Made by a program: the position numbers and the translations under genes. From Carthagonibacter sp032251515 (GTDB taxonomy: Bacteria; Gemmatimonadota; Gemmatimonadetes; Palauibacterales; Palauibacteraceae): a DNA stretch of 60,753 nucleotides. Positions within the stretch are counted from its first letter, which is position 1. Each line of letters starts with the position of its first letter. Where the stretch lies: positions 1 to 60,753 of the forward strand of contig JAVVDU010000013.1 of assembly GCA_032251515.1 (NCBI GenBank), in the 5' to 3' direction. The notes under the pieces are model-generated. The model saw only the letters and a list, made by a program, of their open reading frames with translations. It did not search any database and was not told where the DNA came from. Shown here piece by piece: positions 17,294 to 26,062 of the stretch.

Positions 17294-18565
17294 TCAGTCC
17301 GCCGGCCCGGCCGCGTCCTCCCGCATGTCGGAGGCCATCTCGCGGATCTCCTGCAGGTCGCGCACCATCTCGCTCCACCCGTACCACAGCGCGTAGTCCG
17401 GGTTCGCGTGGAACACGCCCTGGAAGGCTCGCATCCGGTGCTTCAGGTGCATCTCGAACAGCCGCTGCTCGATCACCGTCGGCGCGTCGTGGAAGGTCAG
17501 GAGATCGGGGAAGGGGTACGCGTACCCGGGCGGCGTGCGCAGCGTGCCGTCCTCGTAGAGCCCCGCCACCACGCGGATCGCCTCGGCCAGCAGGTGGTCG
17601 GCCTCGCGGATCATCTCGTCGCCCCGCGCCAGCTGTTCCGCGGCGAAGGACGCTGAATGGCAGTCCGCGCAGATCCCGAGCATCTCTCCGCGCTCGCGGT
17701 CGAAGTCCTCCTGCGTGAGGCGCGCCACGTCGCCCGCCTTCACCACGTCCAGCCGCCCCGTGGGCTGGCCGTCCGGGTCGAGGACTCCCAGCGCCTGCAG
17801 GATCGTGACCTGGTCATCCTTCCATTGCGGGTCCTCCGGGAGGGGCAGGCGCACCGCCAGGAAGCCCCACGCCGTGCGCACCTCGTGGTCGCCGTCCGGC
17901 ATGTGGCAGGTCTGGCAGGTCGGCGCGGCGGCCGTCGCGGGCAGGGCCCCCGTCCGCTTGAGCGCGTGGCGCACGCCGTGCTTCGACGAGGACCACATCT
18001 CCCACTGCGGGTGGTCGAAGCCCATGTGGCAGGTCTGGCACGCCTCGGGCTGGCGGGCCTCCTCCGCCGAGAAGGTGTGCCGCGTGTGGCAGGCGTCGCA
18101 CGAGGCCCGTCCGTAGCCGGCGCCCGCCTCGGCGAGCGCGGCGAGGTCCGCCTCGCTCTTCAGGCCGATCTTGTGGCACCCGCCGCAGCCCTTCAGGCCG
18201 AGGTTCAGCGCGACCGGCATGGCGTGCGTGGTCGGCATCGCCTGCAGGGCGACCCACGCCTTCGCGTGCTTGCCGGCCGTGAACTGCTCGAGGCGCTCGG
18301 CGTGACAGGCCCCGCAGAGCTCCGGCCCGGGCATGCGGAGCGAGGCGATGTCCGCGGCCGACGTGTGCGTGCCGTGGCACGCGGCGCAGTCCAGTCCCGC
18401 GGCGGCGTGCCGGCTGGCCTGCCAGTCGGACACGATCTGCGGCGACGACTCCGCGTGGCAGTCTACGCAGGCGGATGCCTCCTGCGCGGAGGCGGTCGAG
18501 AAGGTGGTGAGAGGGGTGAGCAGCAGGGTCAGAAGTGTCGAAACGACGACTGGTCGGCGATACAT
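17294..18565 (-). CDS. Octaheme c-type cytochrome, HAO-like
   Basis: 423 residues with a Sec signal (MYRRPVVVSTLLTLLLTP ... ASAQ). Eight CxxCH sites can be counted: CVDCH, CAACH, CGACH, CGGCH, CDACH, CQTCH, CQTCH and CADCH, plus many extra His for second axial ligands. Number and order of hemes, and the C-terminal helical part ending with NPDYALWYGWSEM and LQEIREMA, fit the hydroxylamine-oxidoreductase / octaheme cytochrome superfamily. Whether the catalytic heme has the crosslinking Tyr of true HAO cannot be judged by eye; a role in nitrite or hydroxylamine chemistry or simple electron transfer is possible. It stands alone with its own promoter; a flavodoxin-fold reductase is divergent. Confidence 0.85.
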   Translation of the reverse strand: MYRRPVVVSTLLTLLLTPLTTFSTASAQEASACVDCHAESSPQIVSDWQASRHAAAGLDCAACHGTHTSAADIASLRMPGPELCGACHAERLEQFTAGKHAKAWVALQAMPTTHAMPVALNLGLKGCGGCHKIGLKSEADLAALAEAGAGYGRASCDACHTRHTFSAEEARQPEACQTCHMGFDHPQWEMWSSSKHGVRHALKRTGALPATAAAPTCQTCHMPDGDHEVRTAWGFLAVRLPLPEDPQWKDDQVTILQALGVLDPDGQPTGRLDVVKAGDVARLTQEDFDRERGEMLGICADCHSASFAAEQLARGDEMIREADHLLAEAIRVVAGLYEDGTLRTPPGYAYPFPDLLTFHDAPTVIEQRLFEMHLKHRMRAFQGVFHANPDYALWYGWSEMVRDLQEIREMASDMREDAAGPAD

Positions 18566-18613
18566 CGTCCCGTCCCTCGCGAAAAGTGGTGCGCGGTCCG
18601 GCAGGACAAGCGC

Positions 18614-18642
18614 ACGTTATCCGTGAATCAGGGGCTTTTCAA
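18614..18642 (-). promoter_or_regulatory. Sigma70-like promoter of octaheme cytochrome gene
   Basis: On the minus strand TTGAAA (18642-18637), 17-nt spacer, TAACGT (18619-18614). The -35 matches 5/6 and the -10 3/6. Transcription would start about 40 nt before the ATG at 18565. Confidence 0.55.
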
Positions 18643-18649
18643 GGTGTCA

Positions 18650-18669
18650 GCCAGCGCAATGTCGCTGGC
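18650..18669. promoter_or_regulatory. Inverted repeat upstream of cytochrome promoter
   Basis: GCCAGCG, 6-nt spacer CAATGT, CGCTGGC: 7-bp perfect arms located just upstream of the -35 box of the octaheme gene and about 75 nt before the flavodoxin-fold gene. Position suits an activator or a shared operator. Confidence 0.45.
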
Positions 18670-18744
18670 GCGGTTCGCCGCCGAACGCGGTTCGCCATAG
18701 CTTTCCCGCGGACCGAACCGAATCCCCCTGCGCGGAGCGGACAC

Positions 18745-19491
<747 letters not shown>

Positions 19492-19492
19492 C

Positions 19493-21016
19493 GTGGAAGC
19501 GCAGCCGCCGATCGTCCCGCTCGACGAGGCGAACCGCCGCCTCGTCGCCGAGGTGCATCCGCCGGACTGGGTGAATCCCGAGCCCGCCGACCGCTACGAT
19601 CTCGTGGTGATCGGGGCCGGAACGGGCGGCCTGGTGAGCGCGGCGATCGGAGCCGCGGTGGGGGCGCGGGTGGCCCTCGTGGAGCGGCACCTGATGGGCG
19701 GCGACTGCCTGAACACGGGCTGCGTGCCGTCCAAGGCCGTGCTGCGGGCGGCGCGCGCGTGGGCCGGGGCGCGGGCCGCGGCGGACCGGTTCGGCGGCCC
19801 GCCGGTCGCGGGCGAGGGAGACTTCGGCGCCGTGATGGCGCGCATGCGCGGCCTGCGGGCCGACATCTCGGAGGTGGACGGGGCGGAGCGCTTCCGGTCC
19901 CTCGGGGTGGACGTGTTCTTCGGCCAGGCCCGCTTCACCTCGGCCCGCGCTGTGGACGTGGACGGGGCGGCGCTGCGCTTCCGGCGGGCGATTCTCGCCG
20001 CGGGCGGCCGGCCCGCCCTGCCTCCCATCCCGGGGCTCGCGGAGGCGGAGCCCCACACGAGCGACACGATCTTCGGGCTGACCGAGCGCCCGGAGCGGCT
20101 CGTCGTGCTCGGCGCGGGCCCCATCGGCTGCGAGCTCGCCCAGGCGTTCGCCCGGCTTGGCAGCCGCGTGACGCTCGTGAACCGCTCCGACCGCGTCCTC
20201 TCCAAGGAGGAGCCGGAGGCGGCGGAGATCGTGCGGCGCGCCCTGGAGCGTGACGGCGTGGTGTTCCGCGGCGGGCGCCGGGTTCTGCGGGTGGAGCGCG
20301 GGGCGGAGGGGACGACGCTCGTCTGCGGGACCGGGGGCGGCGAGGAGCGGATCGCCGGGGACGCCCTGCTCGTCGCGCTCGGCCGCACGCCGAACGTCGA
20401 GGGGCTCGATCTCGCCGCGGCCGGCGTGGAGATGGGCCCGGAGGGAGTGGCGACGGATGAGCGCCTCCGCACGACGAACCGGGCCATCTACGCGGTGGGG
20501 GACATCGCGTCGCGGCTGCAGTTCACGCACGCGGCGGACGCCCAGGCCCGGCTGGCGATCCGCAACGCCCTGTTCTTCGGGCGCGGGAAGAAGAGCCGAC
20601 TGGTGATCCCCCGCGCCACCTACACGAGCCCCGAAGTCGCGGCCGTGGGCCGCACGTCCGGGCGGGCGGACGGAGACGGGGCGATGGAGTCGGTGACCGT
20701 GCCTCTGGCGGACGTGGACCGGGCTCGGCTGGACGGCGAGGAGGAGGGATTCGTCCGGGTCCACCTCGCCCCGGGGAAGGACCGCATCCTCGGAGCCACG
20801 ATCGTGGCCGAGCACGCGGGCGAGCTGATCTCGCAGGTGACGCAGGCGCTGGCGACCGGAACGGGACTCAGCGCCCTGGGGGACATGGTCTATCCGTACC
20901 CCACCGTCGCCGAGGCGCTGCGCAAGGCCGCCGACGCGCGGCGCCGCGACAAGCTCACCCCGCGGGCCCGCCGCATGCTCGAGATCTTCCTGGCGGTGAC
21001 GCGCCGGCTGCCCTGA
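19493..21016 (+). CDS. MerA-like FAD-dependent pyridine nucleotide-disulfide oxidoreductase
   Basis: 507 residues from a GTG start directly after the flavodoxin-fold gene. FAD-binding LVVIGAGTGGLVSAAIGAA (about 40), redox disulfide GGDCLNTGCVPSKAV (about 65-80), NAD(P)-binding LVVLGAGPIGCELAQAF, second FAD motif IYAVGDIASRLQFTHAA, and the dimerisation domain with YTSPEVAAVG and a C-terminal YPYPTVAEALRKAAD. Annotated homologues are called mercuric-reductase-like, but the N-terminal HMA domain and the C-terminal vicinal Cys pair of true MerA are missing, so mercury reduction is unlikely. Homologues often sit beside TVP38/TMEM64 proteins, as here (two genes on). Confidence 0.9.
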   Translation: MEAQPPIVPLDEANRRLVAEVHPPDWVNPEPADRYDLVVIGAGTGGLVSAAIGAAVGARVALVERHLMGGDCLNTGCVPSKAVLRAARAWAGARAAADRFGGPPVAGEGDFGAVMARMRGLRADISEVDGAERFRSLGVDVFFGQARFTSARAVDVDGAALRFRRAILAAGGRPALPPIPGLAEAEPHTSDTIFGLTERPERLVVLGAGPIGCELAQAFARLGSRVTLVNRSDRVLSKEEPEAAEIVRRALERDGVVFRGGRRVLRVERGAEGTTLVCGTGGGEERIAGDALLVALGRTPNVEGLDLAAAGVEMGPEGVATDERLRTTNRAIYAVGDIASRLQFTHAADAQARLAIRNALFFGRGKKSRLVIPRATYTSPEVAAVGRTSGRADGDGAMESVTVPLADVDRARLDGEEEGFVRVHLAPGKDRILGATIVAEHAGELISQVTQALATGTGLSALGDMVYPYPTVAEALRKAADARRRDKLTPRARRMLEIFLAVTRRLP

Positions 21017-21020
21017 CCGC

Positions 21021-21506
21021 TCAGCGGCCCCGCGGGTCCTCCGCGTGCCGCCCCACGATCCGGGCCACGCGCCCGTCGATCGCGCCGATGCCGATCCACG
21101 TCTCGAGCGACAGGAGCGCCGCCCCGGTCAGCAGCAGCGCCGCTCCGGCGAACGCGGCGCCCAGGGCGAGCGGGCGCGCCAGGGTGAAGCCGAGGGCGGC
21201 GGTGCCGATCGACCCGACCATCACGAGGAACGCCGCGGCGGCGGCGTAGAGCGCGAGGAGCGCCCGGTGCGACAGTCGCGCCCGCCGGGCGTGCGACTCG
21301 AGCTCGGCCAGCACCGCCCCCAGGCACACCGGATCGTCCTGCTCGCGCCGGCTCGTCTCCTCCGTCTCCCAGATCCGCTGGAGGATCGCCTGGAGCCGCT
21401 GGTTGGTGGAGAGGATGAGCATGGCGTTTGCCAGGAGCAGCATGGCGGGCGCCGCCATGGCCGTCAGCACCGTCTGCGCACCGGCCGGGTCGAGTGCCTG
21501 GATCAC
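21021..21506 (-). CDS. DUF2721 membrane protein
   Basis: 161 residues from a GTG start that overlaps the stop of the fusion gene upstream (GTGA). Two or three membrane helices: AAPAMLLLANAMLILST near residue 20, and a pair about 80-135. In between is a basic/acidic cytoplasmic segment LQAILQRIWETEETSRREQD that is typical for DUF2721 (small membrane proteins of unknown role). Stop codons of this gene and the converging MerA-like gene are 4 nt apart. Last gene of a three-gene operon with the two glycosyltransferases. Confidence 0.8.
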   Translation of the reverse strand: MIQALDPAGAQTVLTAMAAPAMLLLANAMLILSTNQRLQAILQRIWETEETSRREQDDPVCLGAVLAELESHARRARLSHRALLALYAAAAAFLVMVGSIGTAALGFTLARPLALGAAFAGAALLLTGAALLSLETWIGIGAIDGRVARIVGRHAEDPRGR

Positions 21507-22990
21507 CGCGGGTCTCCTTCCTTCGGACGCTCCCCGGCGGCGCGCGCCAGGGCGCGCCGCGCGGACCGCGTCAACAGTACGACCACGGCCACCGTTGCCG
21601 CGAACCCGACGACGGTGAGGGCGATGCGGGCGCCGCCGGGTGCCTGTGAGGCCCCGGCCCCGGCGGCCGCCGCGGTGCCCGCCACGTGGCCGGCGTACAC
21701 GTACATGAAGGTGCCCGGGAGCATGCCGAACGCCGTGCCCAGCAGGTAGCCGCGCAGGCGCACCCGCGTGAGTCCGAGCGCGAAGTTGAGCGCCGTGAAC
21801 GGGACGACCGGCGACAGCCGCAGCAGGAACACGATCCGGCCGCCCTGGCGCGCCAGGGCCTCGTCGAACGCCGCCAGCCGCCGGTGGCCGCGAATCCTGC
21901 GCTCGATGGCGCCGCGGCCGAGGCGACGCGCCACGATGAAGGCCAGCCCGGCGCCGAGCGTGGCGCCGATCCACACGACCAGCGTGCCCCTGGCGAGCCC
22001 GAACACGGCGCCCGCGGCCACGGTCAGCAGCGATGCGGGGATGCCGGACAGCGTGGCGACCGCGTAGGCGCCCACGAAGGCGGCCGGGGCCCAGCGGCCC
22101 AGCCCCCGGATCCACTCCAGCGCCGGGGCCACGACCCCGGCGAGACGGGGCCCCGCGAACACGAGGACGGCGACGATGGCCAGCACGGCCGCCAGCATCC
22201 ACCAGCGGCGGCGCCCGCTCCGCGGAACCTCGTCCTCGGCCCGCGGCGGCGGGTCGCCGTCTCGCGCGGAGGAATCGCCGCCCCGGCGCACCGGTTCGCC
22301 GCCCTCCCCGGGCTGATCCACGGGCAGCTCCCCGCTCCGCAGCAGCGCCGCGAGGTGCGAGCCGTCGCGCGCGTCGCGCGCCGCGTCGCGCAGGTCGTCC
22401 GCCGTGTCGATGTCGTACCACGGGGCGAGTTCCTGGAGACGGAGGCCGGCCGCCGCCGCCCGCCGCCGCGTCGCCGCGAGCACCGTGTCGGTGGACCAGG
22501 GGACGTCGCGGAACAGGGCCGCGGCGCGCGGCCAGGCCTGCCGGCGGATGCCCACCAGGTAGTATCCGCCGTCCCGCGCCGGGCCGAGCACGACGTCCGC
22601 CTCGTGCAGCGCCGCGAGCCCTTCCGCGAGGCGGTCGAACGGCAGGGTCGGGGAGTCCGAGCCGACGAGCAGCACGCGGTCCGGCGCTCCGCCGTCTCCG
22701 TCGAACGCGGCCGCGAAGGCCCCCGCGAGGCGCTCGCCGAGGTCTGCGCCGGACTGGGGCGTCCGGGGCAAGTCGTCCAGCTCCGCCGCGAACCACGCTT
22801 CCGCGCCCGGCGAGGGGTCGAACACGAGGCGCACGTCGGTCGCCGCGCGGCGGGCGCTCGCGACGACATCCCGCAGCGCCGCTTCGTGAACGGCCGATGC
22901 ATGGGCGGGGGAGAGGGACGGCGCGAGGCGCGTCTTCACGCGGCCGGCCTGCGGAGCCCGCGTGAACACGAGGATCGTCGGGTCAGGCAT
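21503..22990 (-). CDS. TIGR04282-type glycosyltransferase fused to TVP38/TMEM64 (VTT) membrane domain
   Basis: 495 residues. Residues 1-215 are a CofC/DUF2064-like nucleotidyl/glycosyltransferase: TILVFTRAPQAGRVKTRLAP, LVGSDSPTLPFDRLAEGL, VVLGPARDGGYYLVGIRR, VPWSTDTVLAATRRR, LAPWYDIDTADDLRD. An acidic/Pro linker (about 220-260) leads to six or so membrane helices of the VTT/SNARE-associated family: WAPAAFVGAYAVATLSGIPA, GAVFGLARGTLVVWIGATLG, FLLRLSPVVPFTALNFALGL, GTAFGMLPGTFMYVYAGHVA. The two domains are usually separate neighbours. The ATG lies 8 nt inside the end of the TIGR04283 gene. TIGR04282 proteins are named for arsenosugar clusters, but only by association. Confidence 0.87.
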   Translation of the reverse strand: MPDPTILVFTRAPQAGRVKTRLAPSLSPAHASAVHEAALRDVVASARRAATDVRLVFDPSPGAEAWFAAELDDLPRTPQSGADLGERLAGAFAAAFDGDGGAPDRVLLVGSDSPTLPFDRLAEGLAALHEADVVLGPARDGGYYLVGIRRQAWPRAAALFRDVPWSTDTVLAATRRRAAAAGLRLQELAPWYDIDTADDLRDAARDARDGSHLAALLRSGELPVDQPGEGGEPVRRGGDSSARDGDPPPRAEDEVPRSGRRRWWMLAAVLAIVAVLVFAGPRLAGVVAPALEWIRGLGRWAPAAFVGAYAVATLSGIPASLLTVAAGAVFGLARGTLVVWIGATLGAGLAFIVARRLGRGAIERRIRGHRRLAAFDEALARQGGRIVFLLRLSPVVPFTALNFALGLTRVRLRGYLLGTAFGMLPGTFMYVYAGHVAGTAAAAGAGASQAPGGARIALTVVGFAATVAVVVLLTRSARRALARAAGERPKEGDPR

Positions 22991-23705
22991 TCTCTTCTCC
23001 GGTCGGGACGTAGCGCCGGGCGAGGCGCTCCGGGGCGACGCCCGCCGCGTAGCGGACGAGGAGCGTCCAGTTCCGCAGGGTGCGGCGCAGGGGCCCGTCG
23101 CGCTCCCAGCGACGCGCCGAGACCCGCAGCTCTCCCGGCCCTTCCGGCAGGAGGCGCAGCGGGACCGTGCCGCGCAGGGCGCGGGCCAGGGCGACGTCCT
23201 CCATGACGGGGATCGCCGGGTGGCCGCCGGCCCGCTCGTAGTCGTCCCGCCGGATCACCAGCCCCTGGTCGCCGTACGGGAGGCGCAGCAGGCGGCTGCG
23301 CAGGTTCGCGCCGAGCTCGATGAGCCGGTACGCCGGCCCGGGGGCGTCGATGCGCAGGGGGAACGCCCACGCCGCCCCGCTCGGTTCCCGGGCCAGCGCG
23401 TCGAGCCGGCGCGCCCCCTCGGGTGCCAGCCGGACGTCTGCGTGCAGGAAGCACAGCACCGGCGCCGCCGCGGCCGCGGCCCCGGCGCGCAGCTGGCTTC
23501 CGCGGCCGCGCGGCGCGGACAGGACGCGGGCCCCGGCGGCCCGCGCGACGGCGGCGGTGGCGTCCGCGCTGCCCCCATCGACGACGATCGTCTCGCGCGG
23601 GACGCGCAGTCGCCGGAGGTCGTCCAAGAGACCGGCGATCGTGCGCTCCTCGTCGAGAGCCGGGATCACGATGGAGATCCACGGACCCTCGCGTTCCGGT
23701 GGCAC
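22983..23705 (-). CDS. TIGR04283-type family 2 glycosyltransferase
   Basis: 240 residues from a GTG (GGGGAG about 10 nt upstream); no ATG is available before the catalytic core. Family 2 GT-A fold: WISIVIPALDEERTIAGLLD, ETIVVDGGSADATAAVA, APRGRGSQLRAGAAAA, then VLCFLHADVRLAPEGARRL with the metal-binding DxD-like His-Ala-Asp, YGDQGLVIRRDDYERAGG and PVMEDVALARALRG. The family (named for arsenosugar biosynthesis clusters) carries the same three-residue signature. It shares an operon with the TIGR04282-VTT fusion and is divergent from the radical SAM gene across 102 bp. Confidence 0.88.
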   Translation of the reverse strand: MPPEREGPWISIVIPALDEERTIAGLLDDLRRLRVPRETIVVDGGSADATAAVARAAGARVLSAPRGRGSQLRAGAAAAAAPVLCFLHADVRLAPEGARRLDALAREPSGAAWAFPLRIDAPGPAYRLIELGANLRSRLLRLPYGDQGLVIRRDDYERAGGHPAIPVMEDVALARALRGTVPLRLLPEGPGELRVSARRWERDGPLRRTLRNWTLLVRYAAGVAPERLARRYVPTGEENA

Positions 23706-23807
23706 GACCGGACCGGCTCCCCTATCCTCCTCCGCCGGTGGACGGGCGAGGCGGGCGGAGGGACCGCCTGCCCACGGCCCCACGGAAGCGCGGGCGAGGG
23801 AGGAGCG

Positions 23808-24785
23808 ATGGCGGCAGCGGACGGCGGTGTGGGCACGGGCGGACGGACCGGGGAGGCGATCGCGCCGGCCCCCTTCCAGGATCCCCTCGTCACGGCCGCG
23901 GGAGACCGACGGGCGAGCGTCGCCCTGAAGGAGCTGCGCACCCTCTGGTTCAACACGGGCACTCTCTGCAACTACTCCTGCCGGAGCTGCTACATCGAGT
24001 CGAGCCCCCGCAATGACGCCCTGTCCTTCCTGACCCGGGCCGACGTGGAGCGCTACCTCGACGAGATCGATGACCTGTCGCTCGGGACCCGCGAGATCGG
24101 GTTCACGGGCGGCGAGCCGTTCGTGAATCCCGAGATCCTCCCGATGCTCGAGGCGTGCCTGGGACGGGGGTACGAGGTCCTGGTCCTCACCAACGCCGCG
24201 CGCCCGATGACGATCCGCCGCTCCGGGCTCCTCGCCCTGCGCGAGCGGTACGGCGACCGCCTCACCCTGCGCGTGTCGCTCGACCACTACACGCGGGAGC
24301 TCCACGAACGGGAGCGGGGCGAGGGGGCGTGGGAGGATGCCCTGCAGGGCCTGGCGTGGCTCGTCACGCACGGGTTCCGGATCGCGGTGGCCGGCCGGAC
24401 GTGCTGGGACGAGGAGGTAGCCGACCTGCGCGCCGGCTACGCGGCGCTGTTCGAGGAGATCGGGGTGCCGGTCGACGTCTCCGACCCGGTGCGGCTCGTG
24501 CTGTTTCCGGACCTCGATGCCGAGACGCCCGTTCCCGAGATCACCGAGAGCTGCTGGGACATCCTCGGGATGTCGCCCGACGACGTGATGTGCGCCTCGT
24601 CGCGGATGGTGGTGCGTCGCAAGGGCGCAGATGCCGCGCGCGTCCTCTCCTGCACCCTCCTGCCGTATCAGGAGGCCTTCGACCTCGGCGAGACCCTCGC
24701 CGAGGCGTCGGGCTCCGTGCCGCTGAATCATCCCTACTGCGCCGGGTTCTGCGTGCTCGGCGGCGGGAGCTGCTCGCCGGACTGA
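23808..24785 (+). CDS. Radical SAM protein linked to TIGR04282/TIGR04283 genes
   Basis: 325 residues from an ATG behind GGGAGGAGCG. Radical SAM core: LWFNTGTLCNYSCRSCYIES with CxxxCxxC (Cys 54, 58, 61), EIGFTGGEPFVNPEILPML (the GGE SAM-binding motif), LVLTNAARPM, LRVSLDHYTRE. Near the C-terminus C-x3-C-x6-C (YCAGFCVLGGGSC) could bind a second Fe-S cluster. It differs from ArsS, whose core motif and length differ, so I do not call it arsenosugar synthase. Its 3' end overlaps that of the AroH-TyrA gene tail-to-tail by 52 nt. Substrate unknown. Confidence 0.85.
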   Translation: MAAADGGVGTGGRTGEAIAPAPFQDPLVTAAGDRRASVALKELRTLWFNTGTLCNYSCRSCYIESSPRNDALSFLTRADVERYLDEIDDLSLGTREIGFTGGEPFVNPEILPMLEACLGRGYEVLVLTNAARPMTIRRSGLLALRERYGDRLTLRVSLDHYTRELHERERGEGAWEDALQGLAWLVTHGFRIAVAGRTCWDEEVADLRAGYAALFEEIGVPVDVSDPVRLVLFPDLDAETPVPEITESCWDILGMSPDDVMCASSRMVVRRKGADAARVLSCTLLPYQEAFDLGETLAEASGSVPLNHPYCAGFCVLGGGSCSPD

Positions 24786-26062
24786 CGGGGCGGCAGCCGC
24801 GGGCCGGCGGGGCCGGGTGGCGGGAAGAGGTCCCGCCGGTCGCGCGCGGCCTCGGCGAACAGGGAGCGCAGCTCGCCGGGCTCCGGCGCCCCGCCGCGCT
24901 CCGCGAGGGGAAGCAACGCGCCCACGAACCGCTCCACTTCGTCGCGCACGTTCGGCCAGTTCGTGAGCAGGATCTCTTCCATGACGCCCGGTTCGCTGGC
25001 CGCCAGCCGCGTCATGTCGCGCAGTCCGGGCCCCCGGAGCGCCCGCACCCCCTCCCGGTCCGGCAGGTCCGCGCACAGCCGGGCGAGCGTGGTCGACACG
25101 AGGTAGGGAAGGTGGCTCGTGGCCGCGACGATCCGGTCGTGCCGCGCCCCGTCCGTGTCGAAAGCGAGGCCGCCGACCGCACGTACGATGTCCCGCGCCG
25201 CCTTCTCGGCGCGCGGCCCGGCGCGCCGCGAGCGGACGAGCGCCCAGGTCGAACCGAAGAACAGGTCCGGCCGCGCGGCGCCCATGCCGCTCAGCTCCGA
25301 GCCGGCCATCGGGTGGGCCCCGATCGCCTCCACTCCCTCCGGGAGGCGGTCCATGCGGCCCACGATCTCGCCCTTGGTGCTCGCCACGTCCACCACGACG
25401 GTGCCCGGGCGCAGGGACGGCCCGCGCCGCTCCAGCCACCCCAGGGCCGCCCGCACGGGGATGGCCAGGAGCACGACGTCCGCGCGGGCGAGCCGCTCCT
25501 CCAGCGTCCCGGACTCCTCGTCCACCGCCCCGGCGCGTCGCGCCGTCTCCAGGGCCGCCGGGTCGGTGTCGTAGCCGATGACGCGCGCGAACACGCCCGC
25601 ACGACGCACCGCGAGCGCCGCCGATCCGCCGATCAGGCCGAGACCGACCACGAGCAGCGTACCCTCCCCCGACGGAGGGGCGCCGAGGCGGGGCTCGCCG
25701 GATACGGGGGCGTCGGCGTCGGCGAGGTCCGGGCGCATGGAGGCCGCCTCTCCCAGGTAGACGTGGCGGGCGGGCCCGTCGGCGTCGACGTGCAGGAGGA
25801 TGCGGATCATCCGGTCGAGCGCGCCGGGCACCGCCGTCTCCTGCGCGCCCAGCATCGGCACGTCCGACCAGCCCATCTCGCGTGCGGCGTACGCGGGGAA
25901 GTCCGCGTTCAGGTCGGGGGTCATGGTGAAGAACGCCGAGACGACGCGGGACCTCTGCAGCGCGTTCCGCTCCATCATCTCGCGGAGGAGCCGCTGCGTG
26001 CCCTGGAAGATCTCGGTTCGTTCGTTGCCGTCTACGCGGATCGCACCACGGATTCCGATCAA
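24734..26062 (-). CDS. tyrA: AroH-type chorismate mutase fused to prephenate dehydrogenase
   Basis: 442 residues from a TTG whose last bases overlap the stop of the protease gene (TTGA; GAGGAG lies just upstream). Residues 1-118 are a complete AroH-class chorismate mutase: IGIRGAIRVDGNERTEIFQG, SAFFTMTPDLNADFPAYAAR, MGWSDVPMLGAQE, VPGALDRMIRILLHV, RHVYLGEAASMRPDL. A short linker leads to TyrA: LLVVGLGLIGGSAALAVRR (NAD(P)-binding, GxGxxG), VDVASTKGEIV, GAHPMAGSELSGMGAARPDL, then ATSHLPYLVSTTLA. It converts chorismate to prephenate and then to 4-hydroxyphenylpyruvate for tyrosine. T-proteins usually carry an AroQ mutase; the AroH version is unusual. Pro-rich C-terminus. Confidence 0.92.
   Translation of the reverse strand: MIGIRGAIRVDGNERTEIFQGTQRLLREMMERNALQRSRVVSAFFTMTPDLNADFPAYAAREMGWSDVPMLGAQETAVPGALDRMIRILLHVDADGPARHVYLGEAASMRPDLADADAPVSGEPRLGAPPSGEGTLLVVGLGLIGGSAALAVRRAGVFARVIGYDTDPAALETARRAGAVDEESGTLEERLARADVVLLAIPVRAALGWLERRGPSLRPGTVVVDVASTKGEIVGRMDRLPEGVEAIGAHPMAGSELSGMGAARPDLFFGSTWALVRSRRAGPRAEKAARDIVRAVGGLAFDTDGARHDRIVAATSHLPYLVSTTLARLCADLPDREGVRALRGPGLRDMTRLAASEPGVMEEILLTNWPNVRDEVERFVGALLPLAERGGAPEPGELRSLFAEAARDRRDLFPPPGPAGPRLPPRQSGEQLPPPSTQNPAQ

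Noticed and set aside
19493..21016. Calling either MerA-like flavoprotein a mercuric reductase
   Set aside because: The HMA domain and the C-terminal vicinal Cys pair are missing and no merR, merT or merP gene is near.
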